Assembly: GCF_021049305.1 (NCBI RefSeq)
Contig: NZ_CP088081.1
Span: 1,054,001 to 1,118,000 of the forward strand
Length of the DNA: 64,000 nucleotides
Direction: 5' to 3'
DNA from: Ideonella dechloratans
GTDB taxonomy: Bacteria; Pseudomonadota; Gammaproteobacteria; Burkholderiales; Burkholderiaceae_C
Shown one piece after another: positions 8,988 through 18,300 of this stretch; the first letter of the stretch is position 1, and the number at the start of each line of letters is the position of its first letter. The notes beneath the pieces were generated by a model. It did not search any database, was not told the origin of the DNA, and worked only from the letters and a program-made list of their open reading frames with translations. The translations under genes were made by a program, and so were the position numbers.

Positions 8988-10118
8988 ATGAGCTCCTCCC
9001 CCCTTTCCTCTCTTCCCACGCCGCGGCGTGGTCTGCTGCTGGGCACGGCCGGCTGGACGGCGGTGGCCGCAGCCACCGCGCTGGTGGCCGTGCTGGTGCC
9101 CGTGCTGAACCTGCTGGTACCCGAGGGCAGCCCGCTGCACCTGAGCGACTATGCCGTGGCCCTGGTCGGCAAGATCATGTGCTACGCCATCTGTGCCCTG
9201 GCCATGGACCTGATCTGGGGCTACACCGGCATCCTGTCGCTGGGCCATGGCGTGTTCTTCGCGCTGGGTGGCTACGCCATGGGCATGTACCTGATGCGCC
9301 AGATCGGCCGCGACGGCAACTACCAGAGCGATCTGCCGGACTTCATGGTCTTCCTCGACTGGAAGACGCTGCCCTGGCACTGGGCGGTGTCCGACAGCTT
9401 TGTCGCCCAGCTGCTGCTGGTGCTGCTGGTGCCCGGTCTGCTGGCCTTCGTCTTCGGCTTCTTCGCCTTCCGCAGCCGCATCAAGGGCGTGTACTTCAGC
9501 ATCATCACGCAGGCCATGACCTTCGCGGCGATGCTGCTGTTCTTCCGCAACGAGACGGGCTTCGGCGGCAACAACGGCTTCACCGACTTCAAGCGCATCC
9601 TGGGCATTCCCATCGCCCAGCCTTCCACCCGCATGGTGCTGTTCGTGCTGACCGGCCTGACGCTGATCGGCTTCTACCTGATGGCCCGCTGGATCGTGAA
9701 CAGCAAGTTCGGCCGCGTGCTGCAGGCCATCCGGGATGCCGAGAGCCGCGTCATGTTCACCGGCTACAACCCACTGGCCTACAAGCTGGCCATCTGGACC
9801 CTGTCGGCGGTGATGTGCGGCGTGGCCGGGGCGCTCTACGTGCCGCAGGTGGGCATCATCAACCCCAGCGAGATGAGCCCCGCGGCCTCGATCGAGATCG
9901 CCATCTGGGCGGCCGTGGGCGGACGGGCCAGCCTGATCGGCCCCATCGTCGGCGCCTTCTTCGTCAACGGCGCCAAGAGCTGGTTCACCCAGGTCTTCCC
10001 GGAGTTCTGGCTCTACTTCCTGGGGGCCCTGTTCATCGCCGTCACGCTGTTCCTGCCCAACGGCATCGTGGGCCTGGCCGCCAAGCTGACTGGCCGCAAG
10101 AAGGAGGAGCGCGCATGA
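8988..10118 (+). CDS. urtC: Urea ABC transporter permease UrtC
   Basis: This 376-residue LivM-type permease has about nine hydrophobic segments and the family motif WGYTGILSLGHGVFFALGGY. The central insertion (about residues 110-140, DWKTLPWHW) is typical of UrtC. It pairs with UrtB in the inner membrane. Its stop codon overlaps the start of urtD (ATGA), showing translational coupling. Confidence 0.93.
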   Translation: MSSSPLSSLPTPRRGLLLGTAGWTAVAAATALVAVLVPVLNLLVPEGSPLHLSDYAVALVGKIMCYAICALAMDLIWGYTGILSLGHGVFFALGGYAMGMYLMRQIGRDGNYQSDLPDFMVFLDWKTLPWHWAVSDSFVAQLLLVLLVPGLLAFVFGFFAFRSRIKGVYFSIITQAMTFAAMLLFFRNETGFGGNNGFTDFKRILGIPIAQPSTRMVLFVLTGLTLIGFYLMARWIVNSKFGRVLQAIRDAESRVMFTGYNPLAYKLAIWTLSAVMCGVAGALYVPQVGIINPSEMSPAASIEIAIWAAVGGRASLIGPIVGAFFVNGAKSWFTQVFPEFWLYFLGALFIAVTLFLPNGIVGLAAKLTGRKKEERA

Positions 10119-10993
10119 CCCCCGATCTGATGGAGGCCGGCGCCCGGCGCGTGGCCGAACACGACACCCTGATGCAGACGGCGTCCTCGGGCGACCGCGA
10201 GGCCAGTTTCGGCCGCGTGCTGAACGGGGCCGAGCCGGATTTCGCCCATGGCGTGGCGCTGTACCTGGACGGCATCACCGTGAGCTTCGATGGCTTCCGG
10301 GCACTCAACAAGCTCAGTCTGGCGGTCAACGTGGGCGAGCTGCGCTGCATCATCGGCCCCAATGGCGCGGGCAAGACGACCATGATGGACGTCATCACCG
10401 GAAAGACCCGGCCCGACCTGGGCACGGCGTCCTTCGGCTCCAACATCGACCTGCTGCGTCTGCGCGAGAACGAGATCGCCCAGATCGGCATCGGCCGCAA
10501 GTTCCAGAAGCCCACCGTGTTCGAGGAGCTCTCGGTCTTCGAGAACCTGGAGCTGGCGCTCAAGGCCGACCGCCGGGCCCGGGCCGGCCTGTTCGCCCGC
10601 CTGAGCGGCGCCCAGCTGGACCGCATTGCCGAGACCCTGCAGCTCATCCATCTGCTGCCGCAGGCCCAGCGCACCGCCGGTCTGCTCAGCCATGGCCAGA
10701 AGCAGTGGCTGGAGATCGGCATGCTGCTGATGCAGGACCCCAAGCTGCTGTTGCTGGACGAGCCGGTGGCCGGCATGACCGATGAGGAGACCGAGCGCAC
10801 CGCCGAGCTCTTCCTCAGCCTGGAGGGCAAGCACTCGCTGGTGGTGGTCGAGCACGACATGAAGTTCGTCGACGAGCTGACCGAGGGACGCAAGACGGTC
10901 ACCGTGCTGCACGAGGGCAGCGTGCTGGCCGAGGGCCTGCTGTCCGAGGTGCAGGCCGATGAGAAGGTCGTCGAGGTCTACCTGGGCCGCTGA
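10115..10993 (+). CDS. urtD: Urea ABC transporter ATP-binding protein UrtD
   Basis: The 292-residue LivG-type ATPase begins at the ATG overlapping the urtC stop. About 45 residues precede the ABC domain, a little longer than the usual UrtD N-terminus; internal starts are possible but lack the overlap. Visible motifs: Walker A GPNGAGKTT, signature LSHGQKQWLE, Walker B LLLLDEPVAGM, and an H-loop in VVVEHDM. It powers urea import together with UrtE. Confidence 0.92.
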   Translation: MTPDLMEAGARRVAEHDTLMQTASSGDREASFGRVLNGAEPDFAHGVALYLDGITVSFDGFRALNKLSLAVNVGELRCIIGPNGAGKTTMMDVITGKTRPDLGTASFGSNIDLLRLRENEIAQIGIGRKFQKPTVFEELSVFENLELALKADRRARAGLFARLSGAQLDRIAETLQLIHLLPQAQRTAGLLSHGQKQWLEIGMLLMQDPKLLLLDEPVAGMTDEETERTAELFLSLEGKHSLVVVEHDMKFVDELTEGRKTVTVLHEGSVLAEGLLSEVQADEKVVEVYLGR

Positions 10994-11017
10994 GCAGCAC
11001 ACACAAGGAATCACACG

Positions 11018-11710
11018 ATGCTGAAGGTCGAGGGACTGAACCAGTACTACGGCGGCAGCCACATCCTGCGCGGCCTGAGCTTCGAGGCCAGGCTGGGCGA
11101 GGTGACGGTGGTGCTGGGCCGCAACGGCGTGGGCAAGACCACGCTGCTCAAGAGCCTGATGGGGGTGGTGCCGATCAAGACCGGCGCCATCCACCTGGAT
11201 GGCCAGGACATCACCCATGACACGCCCTACGAGCGGGTGCGCAAGGGCGTGGGCTACGTGCCGCAGGGGCGCGAGATCTTCGGCCGGCTCACGGTGGAGG
11301 AAAACCTGCGCATGGGCCTGGCCTACAAGCCGGGCGGCACGCCCATCCCGGCCGAGCTCTTCGAGCTGTTTCCCATCCTGAAGCAGTTCCTGCACCGCCG
11401 CGGGGGCGACCTCTCCGGTGGTCAGCAGCAGCAGCTGGCCATCGCCCGTGCCCTGGCGGCCGGGCCCAAGCTGCTGATCCTGGACGAGCCCACCGAGGGC
11501 ATCCAGCCCAGCATCATCAAGGACATCGGCCGGGTCATCCGCATGCTGGCCGACCGTGGCGACATGGCCATCGTGCTGGTGGAGCAGTACTACGACTTCG
11601 CCGCCGAGCTGGCCGATCAGTACCTGGTGATGGAACGCGGCGAGATCGTCCAGCGCGGCCGCGGTGCCGACATGGAAGCCGAGGGCGCCCGGCAGCGGAT
11701 GTCGATCTGA
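11018..11710 (+). CDS. urtE: Urea ABC transporter ATP-binding protein UrtE
   Basis: The 230-residue LivF-type ATPase shows Walker A GRNGVGKTT, signature LSGGQQQQLA, Walker B LLILDEPTEG and the family phrase EGIQPSIIKDIG typical of UrtE. It is the last gene of the urt operon. No urease genes follow; the next gene converges on it only 10 bp away. Confidence 0.93.
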   Translation: MLKVEGLNQYYGGSHILRGLSFEARLGEVTVVLGRNGVGKTTLLKSLMGVVPIKTGAIHLDGQDITHDTPYERVRKGVGYVPQGREIFGRLTVEENLRMGLAYKPGGTPIPAELFELFPILKQFLHRRGGDLSGGQQQQLAIARALAAGPKLLILDEPTEGIQPSIIKDIGRVIRMLADRGDMAIVLVEQYYDFAAELADQYLVMERGEIVQRGRGADMEAEGARQRMSI

Positions 11711-11720
11711 GCGGACCCGC

Positions 11721-12518
11721 TCAGGGCTGGCGCGTCCCGGGCTGAGACGCCGCCTGGGCCGATTTGGCCGCTGCGGCGGCCTGCCGGTCCATACCGGCCA
11801 TGATGGCGGCCACCACGTCCGCGTCGGGATCCGGCTCGCTGCGCTGGCGCGCTGCCTTGGACTTCGCCCTGGCCACGCCGCTGCCCGACTCGGCAGACCG
11901 CTGGCCTGCGCTCGTCTTGGCGGGCTTCCTGGTCGGGGATGTCTTCACCGTGGACTTGTGGGCCGTCGGGTTGGCCTGGGTCTCCGGGGCGGGGGCACGC
12001 TCGGCCAACGAGTCTTCGGCCAGGGCGCGAGCCGCGGTGGCGGTGTTCGTCGGCACGTCCGCGCCGGGACGCGGCGGGGCCGGCTGCGGCTCGGCCATCG
12101 CGACGATCTGCGCCGGCGTGACGGCAGTGGAGGGCTGGGATGCCGCCGAGGCGTCGGCGATCGCCTGTGTCTGGGCGCTGGCCGGCTGCGACGCCGGCGG
12201 CGGCGCGGGGGTGGCCCGGGCCAGCCGAGGCGCAGAGGACTCGCCGGAAGACCCGGCGGAGGCGAGCCAGAAGCTCACACCACCGAGCAATGCCATCCCG
12301 GTCAGGCCCCAAAGCCACATCGTCTTGGCGCGCGGCTTGCCCGCAGTGACTGCCGCGGCATGGGCCTGCGGATGGATCGCGTCGAGCAGACGCACACCCG
12401 GTGCAGAGGCCGGCGCAGCAGAGGGGGAAAGCAAACTGGGGCGAGCCTCTGGCCGGCTCACCCCGTGATCTTGTGATGACGAATCCATATCGGGCGAGGC
12501 TCGCATGGCCCGGCGCAT
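11721..12518 (-). CDS. Ala/Pro-rich single-pass membrane protein, hypothetical
   Basis: I do not recognise this 265-residue protein. It has a short cytoplasmic N-terminus, one membrane helix (about residues 68-86, WLWGLTGMALLGGVSFWLA) and a long low-complexity tail rich in Ala, Pro, Gln and Lys, ending in a short helix. Starts at 12506 and 12488 are also possible. It is divergent from the TagX-like peptidase and may belong to the type VI locus as an envelope-spanning accessory, but the only support is position. Confidence 0.5.
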   Translation of the reverse strand: MRRAMRASPDMDSSSQDHGVSRPEARPSLLSPSAAPASAPGVRLLDAIHPQAHAAAVTAGKPRAKTMWLWGLTGMALLGGVSFWLASAGSSGESSAPRLARATPAPPPASQPASAQTQAIADASAASQPSTAVTPAQIVAMAEPQPAPPRPGADVPTNTATAARALAEDSLAERAPAPETQANPTAHKSTVKTSPTRKPAKTSAGQRSAESGSGVARAKSKAARQRSEPDPDADVVAAIMAGMDRQAAAAAKSAQAASQPGTRQP

Positions 12519-12587
12519 TTTGGCAAGCTCATTCTATGGACCACCCCACCTTTTGGGTGATCCACTTTGTACGCAAGTGAAAGCAGA

Positions 12588-13514
12588 ATGGCCCGCGTCC
12601 CCCGCCCCGTCGGCCGGGGGGATGCCGTCCTTCACATGCTGTTCCTCCTCGCATCGCTGTTCCTGCTGGCTGTCGCCGTCGCGGCCCTGGTCTTCTTTCC
12701 TGACCTGCGCCAGCACCTGTCGCAGCGGCTGGGGGCCTCGGCGCTCCAACTGCAGCGCCAGGGGACTTCCACGGGCGAAGCCCTGCGGGCGCGAACCGGC
12801 GCCGCGGGCGTTCTGCTGGGCCAGGAGATGGGCCGCTGGGGCGGGATGGCCTGGCGCCGAAGACAGCTGCTCGCGCTGTCTCTTCTGGCCTTGCTGCTCT
12901 TGCCGGGCGCCGCCGTGTGGTGGCGGCTGTCGCATCGCGTCGACAGCTACGACCACACCGTCGCTCAGGATGTGGATGAGCATGTAGCAATGTTGTTACA
13001 GGGGGAACAGCTTGTGCCGCCGCCGCCGCTGCCGCCCGTCCTTTTTTCGACGCCGGAGGTCAACGAATGGCATCCGCTGGCTCAGCAGGCGAGCCGGCAA
13101 TGGGAGCTGCTGGACGGCGACTTCCGACAGAGGTTGCTCCAGGTGTTTCGGGTGATGGAAGCGCGTTACGGATACACGATGGTGCTGGTGGAGGGATACC
13201 GCAGTCCACAGCGTCAAGCCCAGCTGGCGGCCCTGGGTCCGACCGTTACCTTGGCGGTGGCAGGTGCCAGCTACCATCAGTACGGGCTGGCTGCCGACTG
13301 CGCCTTCATGCGCGACGGCAAGGTGGCCATCTCGGAGCGCGACCCATGGGTGGCGCGCGGTTACGAGCTTTACGGTGAGGTTGCCGCCTCGTTGGGCATG
13401 ACCTGGGGCGGCAGCTGGCGGCGTCTGCGCGATCTGGGACATGTCGAGTTGAGGCGTCCCGGCGTGCTGCGTGCTGTGGGCCCAGGGGGTGGCAGCGCCG
13501 CCGAGCCATCGTGA
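12588..13514 (+). CDS. TagX-like M15 (VanY-family) peptidoglycan peptidase
   Basis: The 308-residue protein has two N-terminal membrane helices and a periplasmic C-terminal M15 domain. The zinc-site layout is visible: EGYRSPQRQ, then SYHQYGLAADCAF supplying His and Asp ligands, and DLGHVEL supplying the last His. In Acinetobacter TagX, a VanY-like L,D-endopeptidase, is needed to open the cell wall for type VI assembly, and this gene also stands next to PAAR and tssM. The ATG at 12588 is chosen; a TTG 21 bp upstream is possible. Function in local wall remodelling for the secretion apparatus is inferred. Confidence 0.75.
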   Translation: MARVPRPVGRGDAVLHMLFLLASLFLLAVAVAALVFFPDLRQHLSQRLGASALQLQRQGTSTGEALRARTGAAGVLLGQEMGRWGGMAWRRRQLLALSLLALLLLPGAAVWWRLSHRVDSYDHTVAQDVDEHVAMLLQGEQLVPPPPLPPVLFSTPEVNEWHPLAQQASRQWELLDGDFRQRLLQVFRVMEARYGYTMVLVEGYRSPQRQAQLAALGPTVTLAVAGASYHQYGLAADCAFMRDGKVAISERDPWVARGYELYGEVAASLGMTWGGSWRRLRDLGHVELRRPGVLRAVGPGGGSAAEPS

Positions 13515-13568
13515 GTTCTCACCGCTCAATCGATATGAGCGTCGACAACGACGCCATCAGGAGGATCG

Positions 13569-13835
13569 ATGTCCAGACCATTCATCGTCGTGGGTGACAC
13601 AACCAGCCACGGCGGGACGGTGCTCGAAGGAGCCCCGTCCACGACCACCGGGGGAAAGCCCATCGCGCGCGTGGGCGACAAGGTGAGCTGTCCCAAGCGG
13701 GGCCATGGCGGCACCACCGTGATTGCCACCGGCGATCCCAGCTGCCTGATCGACGGCAAGCCCGCCGCGCGCCATGGGGACACCACGGCCTGTGGGGCCA
13801 CCCTGATCTCGAGTCAGGCGGTCAGTACGGACTGA
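13569..13835 (+). CDS. PAAR-domain spike-tip protein
   Basis: The 88-residue protein is a complete single PAAR domain, with MSRPFIVVGDTTSHGG at the start and the repeated G-D-x-(T/V/P) turns. The zinc ligands probably come from H14, C42, H46 and the C in TACGA. PAAR proteins cap the VgrG trimer and sharpen the type VI spike. A strong ribosome-binding site (AGGAGG) precedes it. It has no C-terminal toxin extension, so it is a structural tip rather than an evolved effector. No vgrG is in the window. Confidence 0.9.
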   Translation: MSRPFIVVGDTTSHGGTVLEGAPSTTTGGKPIARVGDKVSCPKRGHGGTTVIATGDPSCLIDGKPAARHGDTTACGATLISSQAVSTD

Positions 13836-13878
13836 AGTCCGGCCGTGCGCAACCGCGCCGGCCTGGAGGTCGTGTGAG

Positions 13879-15300
13879 ATGAAGTACTGGTTCAAGGGCC
13901 TGGCCTGGCTGGTGGCCGTCACCTGCGTGGTCTGGATTGCCGTGCTGTGGCACTGGCGTTCGCAGCCGCGCGATGTCGCGGCGGCCGATCTGTGGATGTA
14001 CCTGGTGGCCCTGCCGCTGGTGGTGATGGGGCTGCTGGTCGCCGGGCGTTGGGCCTGGGGCGCCGCCGTGCGCAAGCAGGCGCAGGGAGGGTCGGACCAG
14101 GCCACAGCCACCGCGCCGCAGCCGGCGGCCGATGCGGCCCCCGGCGCGGCGTCCCAGCGCTGGCACGTGCTGGGGCAATGGGTGCAGCTGGCCGTGGGCG
14201 GCAGTCCCGAAGAGGCGCTCGACGCCATCGCCGCGGGCGCGCCCCGTCCCATGCCCGACCCCCTGCTGCGGGATGACCAGGGCCTGCCGGTACTCAGTGC
14301 CCGGTGCGCCACGCTGGATCCGGACGCGGTGGCCGTCGAACTGTCCCAGCCGCAGTTGTTCGACGCGGCAGCCCTGAGGGCCTTGTCCGCTTTGGCGCCG
14401 GTGATCGATGGGCTGTCTGCCAGCTGGGGCTTCTGGGCGTCGCGTTTCCAGCCCGGTCTGCCTTCCGCTGTGCCCGCCGAGCCGGCCCACCGGGTGCGGG
14501 TGCTGGTGCATTGGCCGGCGCATTGGAACGAGCCCGCGCGCGCGCAGGCCCTGGATTGGCTGCGGCTGCGTCTGCAGGTGGGCGCGGGCGACGCGGTTCC
14601 TGCCGCCAGCTGGATGGTCCAGGAGGTCGCCGGCGATGGCGTGGCACTGCTGGTCGCGGCCGACAAGCTGCTGGAGACCCTGCAGCGTCAATCTTGCGAC
14701 GACCTGGTGCTGACCCTGGCCTGTCACAGCGATCTGGACACCCCCGCGGTGGATCGCCTGCTGCGCGAGCAGCGGCTGTTCCAGAGCGAGCGTCAGCCAC
14801 GCGGCGTGATGCCCGGCGAAGGGGCGGCGGCCGTGCTCTGGGCCACCCGCGCCTGGCCTCTGCCCGAGGACGCTGCGCCGGTGCAGGCCTGCCGTGTGCA
14901 GGCGGTACGCCGCGAGCAGTCCATCGATGCGCCGGGCCGCACCCGGGCCCGCGAGCTGTCGCAGGCGGTAGAGAGCCTGCTGACCCAGTCCGCGCAGGCC
15001 CCCGAAGCCCTGTGCGCGCTGATGAGCGACTCGGACCAGCACACCGCCCGCGCCACCGAGTTGTTCGCCGTCTCCCTGAGTCGGCTGCCGCAGCTGGAGC
15101 CCGCCGAGGACATGCGTCTGCTGGGGACGCTGTCCGGTCATCTGGGCGGCGCTTCGCCGCTGACCACCCTGGCCTTGGCCGCAGCCTGGGCCGGGCAAGG
15201 CCCCGGACCGGTGCTGGCCCTGTCGGTCGGCGACCGGCATTGGCGGCTGGCGGCCCATCTCGATCTTCCCCGCGAGGCCGTCGCCGATGCCGCCTCCTGA
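13879..15300 (+). CDS. Type VI locus membrane protein of unknown family
   Basis: The 473-residue protein starts with two membrane helices (residues 7-24 and 40-58, roughly), a short loop between them, then about 400 soluble residues. It is not TssL, TssK or TssJ by any motif I can see. Phrases such as LAVGGSPEEALDAI and ALYLA-like helices give no catalytic signature. It sits between PAAR and tssM, same strand, 43 bp after PAAR and 48 bp before tssM. A role in the membrane complex or its regulation is plausible from position only. Confidence 0.65.
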   Translation: MKYWFKGLAWLVAVTCVVWIAVLWHWRSQPRDVAAADLWMYLVALPLVVMGLLVAGRWAWGAAVRKQAQGGSDQATATAPQPAADAAPGAASQRWHVLGQWVQLAVGGSPEEALDAIAAGAPRPMPDPLLRDDQGLPVLSARCATLDPDAVAVELSQPQLFDAAALRALSALAPVIDGLSASWGFWASRFQPGLPSAVPAEPAHRVRVLVHWPAHWNEPARAQALDWLRLRLQVGAGDAVPAASWMVQEVAGDGVALLVAADKLLETLQRQSCDDLVLTLACHSDLDTPAVDRLLREQRLFQSERQPRGVMPGEGAAAVLWATRAWPLPEDAAPVQACRVQAVRREQSIDAPGRTRARELSQAVESLLTQSAQAPEALCALMSDSDQHTARATELFAVSLSRLPQLEPAEDMRLLGTLSGHLGGASPLTTLALAAAWAGQGPGPVLALSVGDRHWRLAAHLDLPREAVADAAS

Positions 15301-15348
15301 GCGCCTGCGGCGCCCCACTGTCTGCCCTTTTGCTTGACCGGTCTGACC

Positions 15349-18300
15349 ATGAATCGATTTCTTCAACTGCTGCTGGACCCGCGGGTCCTGGGGGTGCTCG
15401 GGCTGGCGGCTCTGGCGGCCTTCCTGTTCCTCGGGGCGGATGCGCTCCAGTGGGGGCTGACGCTGGCGGCCATCGTGTTCGGGCTGGTGCTGCTGACGGT
15501 GGTGCTCGTCTGGACCGTGCGCCGTTGGCGCGCACGACGTGCGGCCCGGCGCATGGAGCAGGAGCTCGAAAGCACGCTGGGCGAAGCGGACCGCGCGGGG
15601 CGCGGTGGCAAGGAGGGCACGGAGACCGCGGTCATCCGCGAACGTCTGGTGGAGGCCCTCAAGACCATCAAGACCTCCAAGCTGGGGCAGACCACCGGGC
15701 AGGCCGCACTCTATGAGCTGCCCTGGTACATGGTCATCGGCAACCCGGCGGCCGGCAAGAGCACGGCCATCGTCCAGTCGGGCCTGCACTTTCCCTTCGC
15801 CCGCGGCACCGACAACATCCTGCGCGGCATCGGTGGCACACGCAACTGCGACTGGTTCTTCACCAGCGAAGGCATCCTGATCGACACGGCCGGCCGCTAT
15901 GCGGTGCACGAGGAGGACCGTGGCGAGTGGCTCAGCTTTCTGGGCATGCTCAAGCGCAACCGGCCCAAGGCCCCGATCAACGGCATCCTGATCGCGGCCA
16001 GCCTGGCCGAGCTGATCGAGGCCAAGCCCGATGCGGTGATCCGCCTGGCCAAGAGCCTGCGCCAGCGCGTGCAGGAGCTCACGGAGAGCCTGGAGGTGTT
16101 CGCGCCGGTCTATGTGGTGTTCACCAAGGCCGACCTGATTCCCGGCTTCGTGGACTTCTTCGAGGACCAGGATGCGAAGGAGCGCGAGCGGGTCTGGGGG
16201 GCCACGCTGGCCTACCGGCCGGACGCACCGGTGGATGCGGTCGAGCAGTTCGATGCCCACTTCGACGAGCTGCAGGATGGGTTGCGCGAACTGGCCATGG
16301 CCCGCATGGCCCTGAACCGGGGCCGGCCGCTGTCGCCGGCCGTGCTCGCCTTCCCGCTCGAGTTCGCGGCCATGCAGAACGTGCTGCGCAGCTTCGTGGC
16401 CACCCTGTTCGAGGACAACCCCTACCAGTACCGGCCGGTGTTCCGTGGCTTCTACTTCACCAGCGCGGTGCAGCAGGGCGTGGTGGGCGACCGCGCCCGC
16501 AATGGCGTGGCCCAGCGCTTCGGCCTCGGGGCGCCGTCCGGCCCGGCGCCTGCGCCGGTGCAGACGGAGAACGGCTTCTTCCTCAAGGACCTCTTCTCCA
16601 AGGTGCTGTTCGCCGACCGGCAGCTGGTGCGGCAGCATGCCAGCAAGGCCAAGGTCCGCCTGCGCATCGCCACTTTCGCCGGGGGCGTGGGGGTGCTGGC
16701 GCTGGCTCTGGCGGGCTGGAGCTGGTCCTATGTGGGCAACCGCCAGCTGGTGCAGAACGTCCAGGCCGACCTGGACAAGGCGGTCAAGCTGCAGCAGGGG
16801 CAGACCGATCTGGCGTCCCGTCTGCAGGCCATGGAGCTGCTGCAGAACCGGGTCGAGCAGCTCGATGCCTGGCGCGATAGCCATCCCTGGTCGGTGGGCC
16901 TGGGCCTCTACCAGGGCCAGGTCCTGGAGCGCAAGCTGCGCAGCGAATACTTCCACGGGGTGCGCGAGCTGATGCTCAAGCCGGTGTCCCAGGCCATTGA
17001 AGGCTATCTCGGCGAGGTGAACCGCCACGCGGCCGAGCTCAAGCCGATCAAGGCGGTGGAGGCTGGCGTCCAGCCGGTGGCGCTGTCGGCGTCGGCGGCC
17101 CAGGCCGCGGCCAGCGCCGCGGGCAGCGGTTCCGCCGCGGTGGCCGCGCCCTCACGCTATGTGCAGGCTTCCACCACGGATGTGGAAGATGCCTACAAAG
17201 CCTTGAAGACCTACCTCATGCTGGCCGAGCGCCAGCGCATGGACGCCGGCCACCTGACCGACCAGATCACCCGCTTCTGGCGCAGCTGGCTGGAGGACAA
17301 CCGCGGCAACCTGCCGCGCGAACAGATGATGCGCAGCGCGGAGCGCATGGTCAGTTTCTCGATGGCCAACCTGAACGACCCGGCCTACCCGGTGCTGGAC
17401 AACAACTTCAGCCTGGTGGACCAGACCCGCGAGAACCTGCGCCGCGTGGTGCAGGGGGCGCCCGCGCTGGAGCGCGTCTACGCCGAGGTCAAGGCACGTG
17501 CCTCCACCCGCTTCCCGCCGATGACGGTGGCCCGCATCGTGGGCGACACCGGCAAGGACACCGTGCTGGGCAGCCAGGTGGTGTCGGGCACCTTCACCCG
17601 CGAGGCCTGGCAGGGCTATGTCAACGAGGCCTTCCAGCAGGCCGCCGAGCATGAGCTGCAGAGCGTGGACTGGGTGCTCAAGACCGACACCCGTGATGAC
17701 CTGTCGCTGCAGGGCAGCCCGGAGGACATCCGTCGCAAGCTGACCGAGCGCTACAAGAACGAGTACGTGGTCGAGTGGCAGCGCTTCATCCAGGGCATCA
17801 CGGTGGCCGACTTCAACAGCTTCGACGCGGCGGTCAACCACATGAACCGCCTGGGCGACAAGGCCGACTCGCCCATCCGCAAGCTGCTCACCGTGCTCTA
17901 CGACCAGACCTCCTGGGACAACCCGTCCATCCTCAACGAGCGCCTGGCCAAGACGCGGCAGGGCTTTGTCGAGTGGTTCAAGCAGAGCGTGCTGCGCATG
18001 GCGCCCTCGCGCGTCGAGTTCAAGGTCGATGTGGCCGGTGGCGAGCAGGGCATCCCGATGGGGCCGGTGGGCCGCGAGTTCGCGGTGCTGGCGCGCTGGA
18101 TGGACGCCCGTGACGGTGGGGCGGCGCCGATCGATGGCTATCTGCAATCGCTCAGCAAGCTACGCACGCGCTTCAATCAGATGAAGAGCCAGGGCGATCC
18201 GGGCCCGGCCTCGCGCGAGCTGATGGCCGCCACCCTGTCGGGCAGCGGCTCCGAGCTGGCCGATGCGCTGAAGTATGTCGACGAACAGATGTTCACCGGC

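Noticed and set aside
11708..11723. Bidirectional terminator between urtE and the convergent gene
   Set aside because: Only a 6-7 bp stem made from the two stop codons, with a very small loop and no T-run.
13822..17028. Minus-strand open frame of over 1000 residues opposite the type VI genes
   Set aside because: It is rich in His, Gln, Arg and Gly repeats typical of antisense reading of high-GC genes and overlaps PAAR, the membrane protein and tssM, which have clear family motifs.
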